In this document: in pieces, positions 20,635-28,853 of the stretch | Layout of the letters: every line of letters begins with the position of its first letter | Position numbering within the stretch: position 1 is the stretch's first letter | Position numbers and translations under genes: made by a program | The notes under the pieces: model-generated | The model's input: the letters and a program-made list of their open reading frames with translations, nothing else | Database searches by the model: none | What the model was told of the DNA's origin: nothing | NCBI RefSeq assembly: GCF_024273195.1 | Contig: NZ_JAMZCU010000005.1 | Span: forward strand, 95,628-159,627 | From: Devosia ureilytica | Lineage (GTDB): Bacteria; Pseudomonadota; Alphaproteobacteria; Rhizobiales; Devosiaceae | Direction: 5' to 3' | DNA length: 64,000 nucleotides

Positions 20635-21204
20635 TCAGAAGGGGTTCCAGGTGGGCTCACTGGTGAAATTGAGATAGCCCACATTGATCCCCAGCCGGGC
20701 GCCAACACCCGAACGGATCGGCACCACAACCACATTGCCGCGCTTGGTCACGGTCATGCCGACCCCGCCGATGACATAGGCCGAGCCGTCGACCCCCGGA
20801 TAGCGCCCCAGAATGTCCTGGATGGTGGAGAGATTGTAGACCAGCATCATGACCTTGGAGCCATCGCCGCCGACATCAAGGCCAATGCTCGGACCCTGCC
20901 AGAAAATCGAAAACTGTCCCGCGTTGCGGGTATAAAGCGTGCCCTCGCCATATTTGGCGCCGATAAACAGCGCGCCACCCGCTTCCTCGCCAAGGATATA
21001 GCCATTGGGCTGTCCATATTGGCTCACCGCCCGCTCGACCACCGAAGCCAGACCCTGGGCGGCTGATCCAAAGAACTCGCGGCCATTGTCGACCAGTTCT
21101 TCTCCCGAAAACGTGTCGCTCAACGACCCCTGCGCGAAAGCCGGCGCGGTGAACGCCAATAGGCCGACACACAGGGCGGCAAGCTGGGCAAGGCGCTTGA
21201 TCAT
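20635..21204 (-). CDS. eipA: DUF1134 periplasmic protein, EipA-like
   Basis: A protein of 189 residues. A signal peptide (about 1-23, cleavage after AFA) leads to a DUF1134 beta-rich domain with GYILGEEAGGALF and GSGVGARLGINVGYL-type segments. The Brucella homologue EipA is a periplasmic protein needed for envelope integrity and, as I recall, linked to CtrA control. A CtrA-like box lies about 108 bases upstream, inside the divergent YHS gene. Confidence 0.85.
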   Translation of the reverse strand: MIKRLAQLAALCVGLLAFTAPAFAQGSLSDTFSGEELVDNGREFFGSAAQGLASVVERAVSQYGQPNGYILGEEAGGALFIGAKYGEGTLYTRNAGQFSIFWQGPSIGLDVGGDGSKVMMLVYNLSTIQDILGRYPGVDGSAYVIGGVGMTVTKRGNVVVVPIRSGVGARLGINVGYLNFTSEPTWNPF

Positions 21205-21238
21205 GGCAATTCTCCCGTAGCGACCGCGCACTTTACGA

Positions 21239-21252
21239 AGACCTTAAGGTCT
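21239..21252. promoter_or_regulatory. 14-bp perfect palindrome between eipA and the YHS gene
   Basis: AGACCTTAAGGTCT is a perfect palindrome in the short divergent spacer, 35 bases from the eipA start and 47 from the YHS start. It is placed where an operator for either gene would be expected. The binding protein is unknown. Confidence 0.4.
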
Positions 21253-21298
21253 GCGGCCCTAGTCTGGGACCATGGCATGGCGATCATTTGGGCCAATC

Positions 21299-21796
21299 AT
21301 GAAGCAAACCTCTAAACAAATCTTAACCATGATCGCCCTTGTTTTGACGCTTTTCGGGCTCGGTCCGGCCATGATTGTTCCGGCAGGGGCCCAGTCCATC
21401 ATTACCTATGTGCAGACCGACCCGCTGACCGGCCTGGCGATGAACGGCATGGACCCGGTATCCTATTTCACCGAAAGCGCTCCCCTGCCGGGCCACCCCG
21501 ACCATGAATTCACCTGGATGGGTGCGCCGTTCCTGTTTGCCAATGCGGCAAATCTGGAGGTTTTTCGCCGCCACCCCGAGATCTACGCCCCTCGCTACGG
21601 AGGCCATGGCGCCATGAGCATGTCGCGCGGCTTTGTCTCTGACTCCGACCCCCAGATCTTCACCGTCTTCAAGCAGCGGCTCTACCTGTTCTACTCCGCG
21701 TCCAACCGCGAGGCTTTTTTGCTATCGCCCGACGCCGCTGCCATTGCCGGTGAAGAGCACTGGCAGCGCCTGTCCAAAACGCTCTCGACCCGGTAG
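21299..21796 (+). CDS. Exported YHS-domain protein
   Basis: A protein of 165 residues from the MKQTSKQ start. A signal peptide ends near AGAQ. The mature part carries the YHS-like core (MNGMDPVSYF, FLFANAANLEVFRRHPEIYAPRYGGHGA) found in exported proteins of unknown, possibly metal-linked role. It is divergent from the eipA-like gene; a reading frame opens at 21272 but that start lacks support. Confidence 0.82.
   Translation: MKQTSKQILTMIALVLTLFGLGPAMIVPAGAQSIITYVQTDPLTGLAMNGMDPVSYFTESAPLPGHPDHEFTWMGAPFLFANAANLEVFRRHPEIYAPRYGGHGAMSMSRGFVSDSDPQIFTVFKQRLYLFYSASNREAFLLSPDAAAIAGEEHWQRLSKTLSTR
21312..21326 (-). promoter_or_regulatory. Probable CtrA box facing eipA
   Basis: On the minus strand the site reads TTAA-N7-TTAG, one mismatch from consensus, about 108-122 bases before the eipA start codon. 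It lies within codons 5-10 of the YHS gene. Confidence 0.45.
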
Positions 21797-21879
21797 TCCG
21801 GGCCGGCGCGGCGCATTATTGTCCCCTTACTGATTCTTGCCCCATTTTCCGCCGAATGGCGCCTACGGAGACCTGCACC

Positions 21880-22554
21880 ATGGATATCATTGAGCTCAAG
21901 GCAACCGATCTGGCCGCCATGTTGTGCTCGCGGGTCTGCCACGATCTCATCAATCCCATTGGTGCCATCGGCAATGGCCTGGAAGTGCTCGCCGACCCCG
22001 CCCAGGGCGAAATGGCCGAGGGCGCACGCGACCTGATCGCCAGCGCCGCCCGGCAGAGCCGCGCCAAGCTCGAATTCGCCCGCCTCGCCTATGGCGCCTC
22101 ATCCACCGCCGGCACCGATATCGACACCCGCGAATGCGAGCGCGTCGCCCGCATCCTGTTCGAGGTGGAAAAGGCGGACCTGGAATGGAACGCACCGCTG
22201 ATCCTTTTGCCCAAGCACAAGGCCAAGCTGTTCATGAACATGCTGCTGATCGCCGCCGGGTCAGTGCCGCGCGGCGGGGTGGTGACCGCCTCGATCACCG
22301 GTGCGGCCGGCGAAGAGAAATTCGAATTCACCTCCAAGAGCGACCCGGAGAAGCGCCAGAAGACACTGGTTCCCTCCGGCTCGGCAGGCCTTCTCTCTGG
22401 CATGCCCGAGGAAGGCTCGGTGGATGCCCGGGGTATCCAGCCCTTCTACACGGGCCTGCTGGCGCGCATGACCGACATGGATCTCGACATCGGGCTCGAA
22501 AACGAGATGTTCTTCTTCACCGCCACGCCCAAGGCCAAACCCGCCGCGGAATAG
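21880..22554 (+). CDS. chpT: Histidine phosphotransferase ChpT
   Basis: A protein of 224 residues from the ATG at 21880 (ACGGAG upstream). The DHp-like helix CSRVCHDLINPIGAIGNGLE carries the phospho-accepting His at residue 21. A degenerate ATP-binding-like domain follows. ChpT relays phosphate from CckA to CtrA and CpdR. CckA is not in this window. The next gene is a CheY-like receiver. Confidence 0.93.
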   Translation: MDIIELKATDLAAMLCSRVCHDLINPIGAIGNGLEVLADPAQGEMAEGARDLIASAARQSRAKLEFARLAYGASSTAGTDIDTRECERVARILFEVEKADLEWNAPLILLPKHKAKLFMNMLLIAAGSVPRGGVVTASITGAAGEEKFEFTSKSDPEKRQKTLVPSGSAGLLSGMPEEGSVDARGIQPFYTGLLARMTDMDLDIGLENEMFFFTATPKAKPAAE

Positions 22555-22693
22555 CGCTTAAACACCTATCGCTATGGGATATTTCCGTATGTCCCAATTG
22601 CCTGAAACGGCATTTTGGGAGAGGCGCGCTAACCTTTCGCCAACCTATTGGACGGCATAGTCATCTCAGCGTCTCAACCTCCAGGGCCAAATC

Positions 22694-23062
22694 ATGCGCA
22701 GCTGCCTGATAGTCGATGATTCCAGCGTGGTGCGCAAAGTTGCCCGCCGCATCCTGGAAGATCTCGACTATATCGTGGATGAGGCAGAAGACGGCCAGGA
22801 AGCCATCGACAAATGCCGTCAGGAAATGCCTGACGCCATTCTGCTCGATTGGAACATGCCGATCATGAGCGGGCTGGAATTTCTCAAGCTGCTGCGCGCC
22901 TATGTCGGCGGTGAAAAACCCCGCGTCATCTATTGCACTGTCGAGAACGACATTGGCGCCATCGCCATGGCCCTCAAGGCCGGTGCCGACGACTATATGA
23001 TGAAGCCCTTCGATCAGTCGGTGCTGATCTCAAAGTTTCAGGACAAAGCTGCGGCGGCCTGA
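22694..23062 (+). CDS. Single-domain response regulator (CheY-like)
   Basis: A protein of 122 residues, receiver only. It has acidic residues D8/D9, the phospho-acceptor Asp52 (ILLDWNMP), a switch Thr (CTVEND) and the conserved Lys in MMKPF. It follows chpT by 140 bases, so it is a candidate ChpT/CckA-linked or chemotaxis output protein. It lacks any DNA-binding domain. Confidence 0.93.
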   Translation: MRSCLIVDDSSVVRKVARRILEDLDYIVDEAEDGQEAIDKCRQEMPDAILLDWNMPIMSGLEFLKLLRAYVGGEKPRVIYCTVENDIGAIAMALKAGADDYMMKPFDQSVLISKFQDKAAAA

Positions 23063-23073
23063 TCGGGCGAGCG

Positions 23074-24336
23074 CTAAACCACTTCCTCTGCCCTTCCGAG
23101 CAGGAATGCCTTTTCGCGCGCATTGCGGGTCAGTTCCGCTGCCTTGCGGAAATCGGCATTGGCTTCGTCATGGCGGCCGAGTTTGCGCAACAGATCGCCC
23201 CGCACACCGTACAGCAGATGATAGCCTTCGAGCGTCAGGCCAGCCGCGAGCGCATCGACCAGCGGCAGCGCCGCCGCCGGCCCCTCGGCCATCGACACGG
23301 CTACGGCCCGATTGAGCTCGATGACCGGCGATGGGGTAACCTGATTGAGCAACCCATAAAGGGCCGCGATCTGCCCCCATTCGGTGTCCTCTGCCTTGCG
23401 TGCCCGCCCATGGCAGGCCGCGATGGCGGCCTGCAAGGTGTATGGCCCGGCAATGCCCCCCAGGCTCTGAGCGCGCGCCAGCCCGTCAAGACCGCGGCGG
23501 ATCAGCATCTGGTCCCAAAGGGCCCGGTTCTGGTCAGGCAGCAGCACCGGCTCCCCCTTGGCATTCACGCGGGCGCCGGCACGCGAGTGCTGCAATTCCA
23601 TCAGCGCCAAAAGGCCGTGAACCTCGGATTCCTCGGGCATCAGCGTGACGAGGATGCGCCCCATGCGCATGGCCTCCTCGCAAAGTTGGGGCCGCATCCA
23701 GTCTTCGCCCGCCGTGGCCGAATACCCCTCATTGAAGATGAGATAGAGAACACCCAGCACCGACGCGACCCGCGCTTCGCGGTCTGCCCCTCGTGGCACT
23801 TCGAAGGGCACGCCGGCATCGGCAATGGCGCGCTTGGCCCGCACAATGCGCTGGCCGATGGTCGTGTCATTGGCCAGAAACGCCCGGGCGATCTCCTCGG
23901 TGGTGAGCCCGCCGATCAGTCGCAAGGTCAGCGCCACCCGGCTTTCGGGCGGCAGCACCGGGTGGCAGGAGGTAAAGATCAGACGCAAGAGGTCATCACC
24001 GACCTCGTCGTCCAATTGTTCATGCAGCGCGGTTTCGGTGTCTGGCGTTTCCTCGTCGAGGAGGCGGCCGACTTCTTCAAGCTTGCCTGCCGCCATCTTG
24101 CGATGGCGAAAATAGTCGATGGCCTTGCGCTTACCAGCCTGCATCAGCCAGGCGCCAGGATTGCGGGGAACGCCGGTATCCGGCCAACTGCGCAGTGCCG
24201 CCATCAGCGCTTCCTGCGCCAGCTCTTCGGCCAGTGAAATGTCCCGCACCATGCGCGTCAGGCCCGCGATGACCCGCGCCTGTTCCAATCGCCACACGGT
24301 GGTGATAGCGCGGTCGGTCTCCGTGCGACTGTTCAT
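23074..24336 (-). CDS. ECF sigma factor with C-terminal TPR-like extension (ECF42 type)
   Basis: A protein of 420 residues. The N-terminal sigma domains (regions 2 and 4, to ~190) include EELAQEALMAALRSWPDTGVPRNP... and a LTTEEIARAFL helix. The C-terminal ~220 residues are a TPR-like helical extension with GLLNQVTPSPVIELNRAVAVS and GYHLLYGVRGDLLRKLG motifs. Family members usually sit beside DGPF/YCII-type genes; none is adjacent here. The partner or signal is unknown. Confidence 0.9.
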   Translation of the reverse strand: MNSRTETDRAITTVWRLEQARVIAGLTRMVRDISLAEELAQEALMAALRSWPDTGVPRNPGAWLMQAGKRKAIDYFRHRKMAAGKLEEVGRLLDEETPDTETALHEQLDDEVGDDLLRLIFTSCHPVLPPESRVALTLRLIGGLTTEEIARAFLANDTTIGQRIVRAKRAIADAGVPFEVPRGADREARVASVLGVLYLIFNEGYSATAGEDWMRPQLCEEAMRMGRILVTLMPEESEVHGLLALMELQHSRAGARVNAKGEPVLLPDQNRALWDQMLIRRGLDGLARAQSLGGIAGPYTLQAAIAACHGRARKAEDTEWGQIAALYGLLNQVTPSPVIELNRAVAVSMAEGPAAALPLVDALAAGLTLEGYHLLYGVRGDLLRKLGRHDEANADFRKAAELTRNAREKAFLLGRAEEVV

Positions 24337-24465
24337 ACTGCGCTATCTCCCGAACGCTTGACCGGGAATGGAGATCATCAGACCGCCCCTCGTCAAGGGT
24401 CACCCTGTCAACATCACAGGCGCGACGGCTCAACCGGTCGAGGCCGGGCGCTGAGGGCCGGGCAA

Positions 24466-25638
24466 CTATTCCGCGCGCTCAAATTCCAGGCCGGACATCG
24501 GGCACCCCTCCGCCTCGCCAACTATAAGGCCGGCTTCGGATTGTTCCACTGGGCAGGTCATGGGGAACTGCGCAGCGCCAATGCTGCCCGAGGGGTCGGT
24601 CAGCACCAACTCCCTGTTTTCAAGGGAATAAGCGCCACTCACGCGAGCGCCGGTACGGTCCTGCATCAAGAACGTGCCATCCTCGGCCAGTGTCAGGCGC
24701 AGGCCATTGGCTTCGCCTTCCGCCGACACTTGATAGACACTGCTGGAGGGGGATAGTTCTGCGCCTTCTTCGGCATCGGCACCCGCTGGCGACGCCGCTC
24801 CGATTGCGGCTTCGATGCCTTCGAGCTGGCTCGACCGCTGGGCGAGGGTGCGCGTCAGTTCCTCGACCTGCGGCTGCAGCACGGCCAATTGATCTTCATA
24901 CCCGTCCACCTCCCCGGCAAGAGCGTCGCGGCGCTCCCCAAGGTCGGCAATGCTTTGCTGCAATTGCTGCACATCCTCACCGGCTGCCTCGGTTTGCTGG
25001 GCAATTTCGGACCGCTCTTTCTGCGCGGCCGTCAATTCCTGACGCGCTGCCTGCAACTGGCTCTGAGTGTCCGCCAGGCTCGACGTCGTCAGGGCTGCTT
25101 CCTCTGCGAGCTGAGCGACATTGGCCGTCGCAACCTCTTCCTGCCGCCGCGCCTCTTCAAGGCGAGCGCCGACATCATTCAACTGCTGGTTTGAACTCTG
25201 AATTTCGGCCTGGAGCGAGGCCTGGCGGGCGGCCAATTCCTCGGTGCGTTCCTGGTCCTCGGCCAGCCTGGTCTCAAGCGTCGCCATTTCCGACTGGCGG
25301 GCCGTCAAGTTCTGCGTCGCAGTCTCAAGCGCGCTGTTGCGGGCGTCCAGCTCCGACTGCGCATTCGACAAGGCGGCATTGGCCTCATCCACCTGCTCGC
25401 GGAGCGCGACCAGCTCGGTCTGCGCGGCCTCAAGGCTGGCGACGGTTTCATCGCGCGCGGCCAGCTGCGCGCTGATTTCGTCGCGCTCGCCACTCACCAC
25501 GGCAAGCTGTTCGCGAAGCTGCCCGCTCTCTCCCGCGCTGTTGATCCAGACGGCGAAAAACGCCAGCCATCCGGCGACGGCGACCACCAGAATGGTGAGC
25601 ACCAGTGGTTCCCTTAAGCGCTGCGACAGGTCAGTCAT
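24466..25638 (-). CDS. Membrane-anchored coiled-coil protein next to ctrA
   Basis: A protein of 390 residues from the ATG at 25638. An N-terminal membrane helix (about 12-33) is followed by a long Glu/Gln/Ala-rich coiled coil (about 38-270). A small globular C-terminal domain of ~95 residues has two Cys (CPVEQSE and EGCPMSG). The likely topology is a short cytosolic N-terminus with the coiled coil in the periplasm. An EcfG-type promoter lies 34-58 bases upstream. I do not recognise a named family. Confidence 0.8.
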   Translation of the reverse strand: MTDLSQRLREPLVLTILVVAVAGWLAFFAVWINSAGESGQLREQLAVVSGERDEISAQLAARDETVASLEAAQTELVALREQVDEANAALSNAQSELDARNSALETATQNLTARQSEMATLETRLAEDQERTEELAARQASLQAEIQSSNQQLNDVGARLEEARRQEEVATANVAQLAEEAALTTSSLADTQSQLQAARQELTAAQKERSEIAQQTEAAGEDVQQLQQSIADLGERRDALAGEVDGYEDQLAVLQPQVEELTRTLAQRSSQLEGIEAAIGAASPAGADAEEGAELSPSSSVYQVSAEGEANGLRLTLAEDGTFLMQDRTGARVSGAYSLENRELVLTDPSGSIGAAQFPMTCPVEQSEAGLIVGEAEGCPMSGLEFERAE

Positions 25639-25671
25639 GACGATCCCCCGGAATTGGCTACCAACAGAGGC

Positions 25672-25696
25672 AACGTCGCGCGTCGTCATGGGTTCC
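25672..25696 (-). promoter_or_regulatory. Predicted EcfG (general stress sigma) promoter
   Basis: On the minus strand: GGAAC (25696-25692), a 16-base spacer, then CGTT (25675-25672). This is an exact match to the alphaproteobacterial EcfG consensus GGAAC-N16/17-CGTT. It predicts a ~30-base leader for the coiled-coil gene. Confidence 0.65.
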
Positions 25697-25747
25697 GGTC
25701 ACGAGGCGTGTTCGCTGGTGAACCCGCATTTCGCGCCCCGGCTCAAC

Positions 25748-25776
25748 AAAAAAACCCCGCGCTTCGGGCGCGGGGT
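25748..25776 (-). terminator. Terminator after ctrA
   Basis: A 9-bp perfect stem (ACCCCGCGC with GCGCGGGGT, loop of 5). On the minus strand it is followed directly by a run of seven T. Confidence 0.92.
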
Positions 25777-25806
25777 CTTGGAAAATTTCGTCTGCGGCAG
25801 AGCGTC

Positions 25807-26514
25807 TTAGGCGACGTTCTCGCTATAGACTTCGCTCTCGTCCGGCTCACGCAGCACATAGCCGCGGCCCCAGACGGTCTCGATGTAATTCTTGCCGCCG
25901 GTGGCAACGCTGAGCTTCTTGCGCAGCTTGCAGATGAAGACGTCGATGATCTTCAGTTCCGGCTCGTCCATGCCACCATAGAGGTGGTTGAGGAACATTT
26001 CCTTGGTGAGGGTTGTCCCCTTGCGGAGCGAAAGCAGCTCCAGCATCTGGTACTCCTTGCCCGTCAGGTGAACCCGCGCGCCCTGGACTTCCACAGTCTT
26101 GGTATCGAGGTTGACCATGAGGTCGCCCGTCGAGATGACCGACTGGGCATGGCCCTTGGAGCGACGGACGATGGCGTGGATGCGGGCCACGAGTTCGTCC
26201 TTGTGGAACGGCTTGGTCATGTAGTCGTCGGCGCCGAAGCCGAGACCGCGAACCTTGTCCTCGATGCCCGCGAGGCCCGAAAGGATAAGTATTGGCGTCT
26301 GCACCTTGGCAACGCGCAATGTCCGCAAGACTTCGTAACCGCTCATATCCGGCAGATTCAAGTCCAGCAGAATGATGTCATAATCATAAAGCTTACCGAG
26401 ATCGACGCCTTCTTCACCGAGGTCGGTGGTGTAGACGTTGAAACTTTCGGACTTCAGCATCAGCTCGATGCTCTGCGCCGTGGCGCTATCGTCCTCAATA
26501 AGGAGTACCCGCAT
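25807..26514 (-). CDS. ctrA: Cell-cycle master response regulator CtrA
   Basis: A protein of 235 residues. The receiver has D8/D9 acids, phospho-acceptor Asp51 ([10 protein letters not shown]) and Lys in [10 protein letters not shown]. The OmpR-type winged helix is highly conserved ([43 protein letters not shown]). The C-terminus ends ENVA rather than the double Ala of Caulobacter. CtrA controls division, motility and envelope genes. It is divergent from fliI with a 455-base spacer carrying CtrA-like boxes. Confidence 0.98.
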   Translation of the reverse strand: MRVLLIEDDSATAQSIELMLKSESFNVYTTDLGEEGVDLGKLYDYDIILLDLNLPDMSGYEVLRTLRVAKVQTPILILSGLAGIEDKVRGLGFGADDYMTKPFHKDELVARIHAIVRRSKGHAQSVISTGDLMVNLDTKTVEVQGARVHLTGKEYQMLELLSLRKGTTLTKEMFLNHLYGGMDEPELKIIDVFICKLRKKLSVATGGKNYIETVWGRGYVLREPDESEVYSENVA

Positions 26515-26969
26515 TATATTCCCCTTGCCATTCGTTCCTGCTGGAACCTGCGGGAGGCCTGGCCATATTGCCGTTCCCGCTCCAACCCTACTGGATATGA
26601 CTGAAGCCTAAGCCCAACTAGTTAACAAAGTTTAATTCTGATCCGCAATACGCAAAGAGCGTTAGTACAACTTTATCTTAAGTTACTGAAAAATAACGAT
26701 AAATGCCCTATAAAATTCTTAAGGTACTACATTAAGAAAGGGTTCCAAGAGACTCTTGGGACTCAAGCTATTCGGGCTTTTGGGGGTGGTTTTGCCACAA
26801 TGGTGGCGGTGAACGGAATTAGCCGATCATCACTGCCAATAGCGCTTTTGAGTTAATGATCGGTTACGATCTGATTCGCACGAACCAACGATTCGAGCCC
26901 GGCTGGAAACCATAAATATGGCACGGGGCCACCGCCAGGCTATCGATGATGAACGGCCACAGGGCTTAG
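26515..26969. promoter_or_regulatory. ctrA-fliI divergent regulatory region
   Basis: A 455-base AT-rich spacer. It holds a probable CtrA box TTAA-N7-TTAC at 26853-26867, a weak TTAG-N7-TTAT at 26662-26676, and a TTAA-N6-TTAA at 26622-26635. There is an inverted repeat TTCTTAA/TTAAGAA at 26717-26723 and 26733-26739. Four GANTC sites (potential CcrM targets) start at 26752, 26760, 26873 and 26890. In Caulobacter, ctrA transcription is sensitive to CtrA and GANTC methylation. No ORF is credible here. Confidence 0.6.
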
Positions 26970-28304
26970 ATGAACATGAAAGCGCTGATCTCGGCCATTG
27001 AGGCCATAGACGACGTGGAAGTGTTCGGACGCGTCAAATCCGTCCAGGGCCTTCTGATCGAAATCGTCGGCCCGGTGCGTGAGCTGCGCGTCGGCGGCCG
27101 GGTGATCATCGAAACCACTGACAACAAACACCTGGCGGCTGAAATCATCGGCTTCCGCGACGGCCACGCGCTCTGCCTGCCGTTTGGCGAATTGGGTGGC
27201 GTGCGTCTCGGCTGCAAGGCGGTGTTCAGGCGCCATGACGGCTCGGTCAATCCGTCCGAGGGCTGGCTGGGGCGCGTGGTCAATGCCAATGGCGACCCTA
27301 TCGACGGGCGGGGACCGCTCCCACGCGGCGCTACTCCCTATCCGCTGCGCCAATCCCCCCTTGCCGCCCATGACCGCACGAGGGTGGGTGATCCCATAGA
27401 GTTAGGCGTGCGCTGCCTCAATACCTTTGCCACCATGTGCGAAGGTCAGCGCATGGGAATTTTTGCCGGCTCGGGCGTTGGCAAGTCGGTGCTGATGTCC
27501 ATGCTGGCCCGCAATACCGATGTCGACGTCTCGGTTATCGGGCTGATTGGCGAGCGTGGCCGCGAGGTCCATGAATTCATCCAGGAATATTTGGGCGAAG
27601 AAGGGCTGGCCCGTGCGGTTGTCGTCGTGGCCACCAGTGACGAGGCTGCGCTGATGCGCCGGCAAGCCGCCTATATCTCCATGTCTATCGCCGAATATTT
27701 CCGCGACAGCGGCAAGCGCGTGCTGTGCATGATGGACAGCCTCACCCGCTTCGCCATGGCGCAGCGCGAAATTGGCCTCGCGATCGGCGAACCGCCCACC
27801 GCCAAGGGCTATCCGCCCACCGTCTTCACCGAATTGCCACGCCTGCTCGAGCGCGCGGGACCCGGCACACCAAATTCGGGCTCTATTACCGGTCTATTTA
27901 CCGTTTTGGTGGAAGGTGATGATCACAATGAGCCTATTGCGGATGCCGTACGCGGCATTCTTGACGGGCACATCGTGATGGAGCGCGGCATTGCCGAACG
28001 GGGACGCTACCCCGCAGTCAATGTGCTCCGGTCCATCTCGCGGACCATGCCAGGCTGTGTGCCCGAACAAGTTCGGCCCATCCTGTCGAGGGCGCGGGAA
28101 CTCATGTCCATCTTTTCGGACATGGAGGAACTGATCCGGCTGGGGGCATACCGGAAAGGGTCAGATCCGAACGTGGACCGCGCTATCGCCATCTACCCGC
28201 AGCTGGAGGCCTTTCTTGGCCAGCGACGGGATGAAACGACGACGATCGCCGAGGGCTACGCCATGCTCGCCGGTTTGATCGCCGAGGCCGATGCGCGGGA
28301 CTGA
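26970..28304 (+). CDS. fliI: Flagellum-specific ATPase FliI
   Basis: A protein of 444 residues, homologous to F1-beta. Walker [11 protein letters not shown] lies near 166-174, the catalytic Glu region at [11 protein letters not shown], and Walker B in [17 protein letters not shown]. It powers early steps of flagellar protein export with FliH and FliJ. It is transcribed divergently from ctrA and is followed by fliJ. Confidence 0.97.
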   Translation: MNMKALISAIEAIDDVEVFGRVKSVQGLLIEIVGPVRELRVGGRVIIETTDNKHLAAEIIGFRDGHALCLPFGELGGVRLGCKAVFRRHDGSVNPSEGWLGRVVNANGDPIDGRGPLPRGATPYPLRQSPLAAHDRTRVGDPIELGVRCLNTFATMCEGQRMGIFAGSGVGKSVLMSMLARNTDVDVSVIGLIGERGREVHEFIQEYLGEEGLARAVVVVATSDEAALMRRQAAYISMSIAEYFRDSGKRVLCMMDSLTRFAMAQREIGLAIGEPPTAKGYPPTVFTELPRLLERAGPGTPNSGSITGLFTVLVEGDDHNEPIADAVRGILDGHIVMERGIAERGRYPAVNVLRSISRTMPGCVPEQVRPILSRARELMSIFSDMEELIRLGAYRKGSDPNVDRAIAIYPQLEAFLGQRRDETTTIAEGYAMLAGLIAEADARD

Positions 28305-28367
28305 CGGGGTGGCTTGCCAGTGTTTGGGCCACACCGGAACTGACTTGATGTGTAAGGAGTACAGGTC

Positions 28368-28781
28368 TTGAAATCGCGCAGCGAGAGCCTCATCCGGCTC
28401 AAAAAGTTCCAGGTGGACGAGAAGCGTCGGCAGGTCACGCAGATCGAGATGATGGTAGCCGATTTCGAGCGCATGGCGTCCGAACTCGACCAGCAGATCG
28501 AGATCGAGCACACCAAGACCGGCATCTCCGATGTTGCCCATTTTGCCTATTCGACCTTTGCCAAGGCCGCGCTGACCCGGCGCGACAACCTCCTGGCATC
28601 GGCCCATGACATGAAGGGCAAGCTCGAAGCGGCCCAGGATGATCTGGCCGAAGCGCTCGAGGATCTCAAGAAGGTCGAACTGCTCGATCAGCGCGAACAC
28701 CAGCGCGAAAAGGACGAACAGGCCAAGGTCGAGCAATCCGAATATGACGAAGTGGCCCGGATGCGTTATCGGCGCCAGTAG
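28368..28781 (+). CDS. fliJ: Flagellar export protein FliJ
   Basis: A protein of 137 residues, almost entirely a helical coiled coil (LKKFQVDEKRRQVTQIEMMVADFERMASEL). It starts at a TTG with an AAGGAGT site 8 bases before it; no ATG is available nearby. It follows fliI by 63 bases and is the general stalk component of the FliI hexamer. Confidence 0.9.
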   Translation: MKSRSESLIRLKKFQVDEKRRQVTQIEMMVADFERMASELDQQIEIEHTKTGISDVAHFAYSTFAKAALTRRDNLLASAHDMKGKLEAAQDDLAEALEDLKKVELLDQREHQREKDEQAKVEQSEYDEVARMRYRRQ

Positions 28782-28803
28782 GCGAGACGCTACTGAACAC
28801 ATG

Positions 28804-28829
28804 AAAAGGCCCGCCGAAGCGGGCCTTTT
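28804..28829. terminator. Bidirectional terminator between fliJ and the PRC gene
   Basis: AAAAGGCCCGC (28804-28814), a CGAA loop, then GCGGGCCTTTT (28819-28829). T-rich ends face both strands, suiting the convergent genes. Confidence 0.88.
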
Positions 28830-28853
28830 GCGTTTTTGGACTGCGGCTGCCGA

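Noticed and set aside
22555-22693. CtrA box ahead of the CheY-like gene
   Set aside because: Only scattered TTAA and TAAC half sites; no pair with 7-base spacing.
26919-26933. TGGCACG element before fliI as a sigma-54 promoter
   Set aside because: The -24 half matches but the -12 position reads CACC instead of TTGC.
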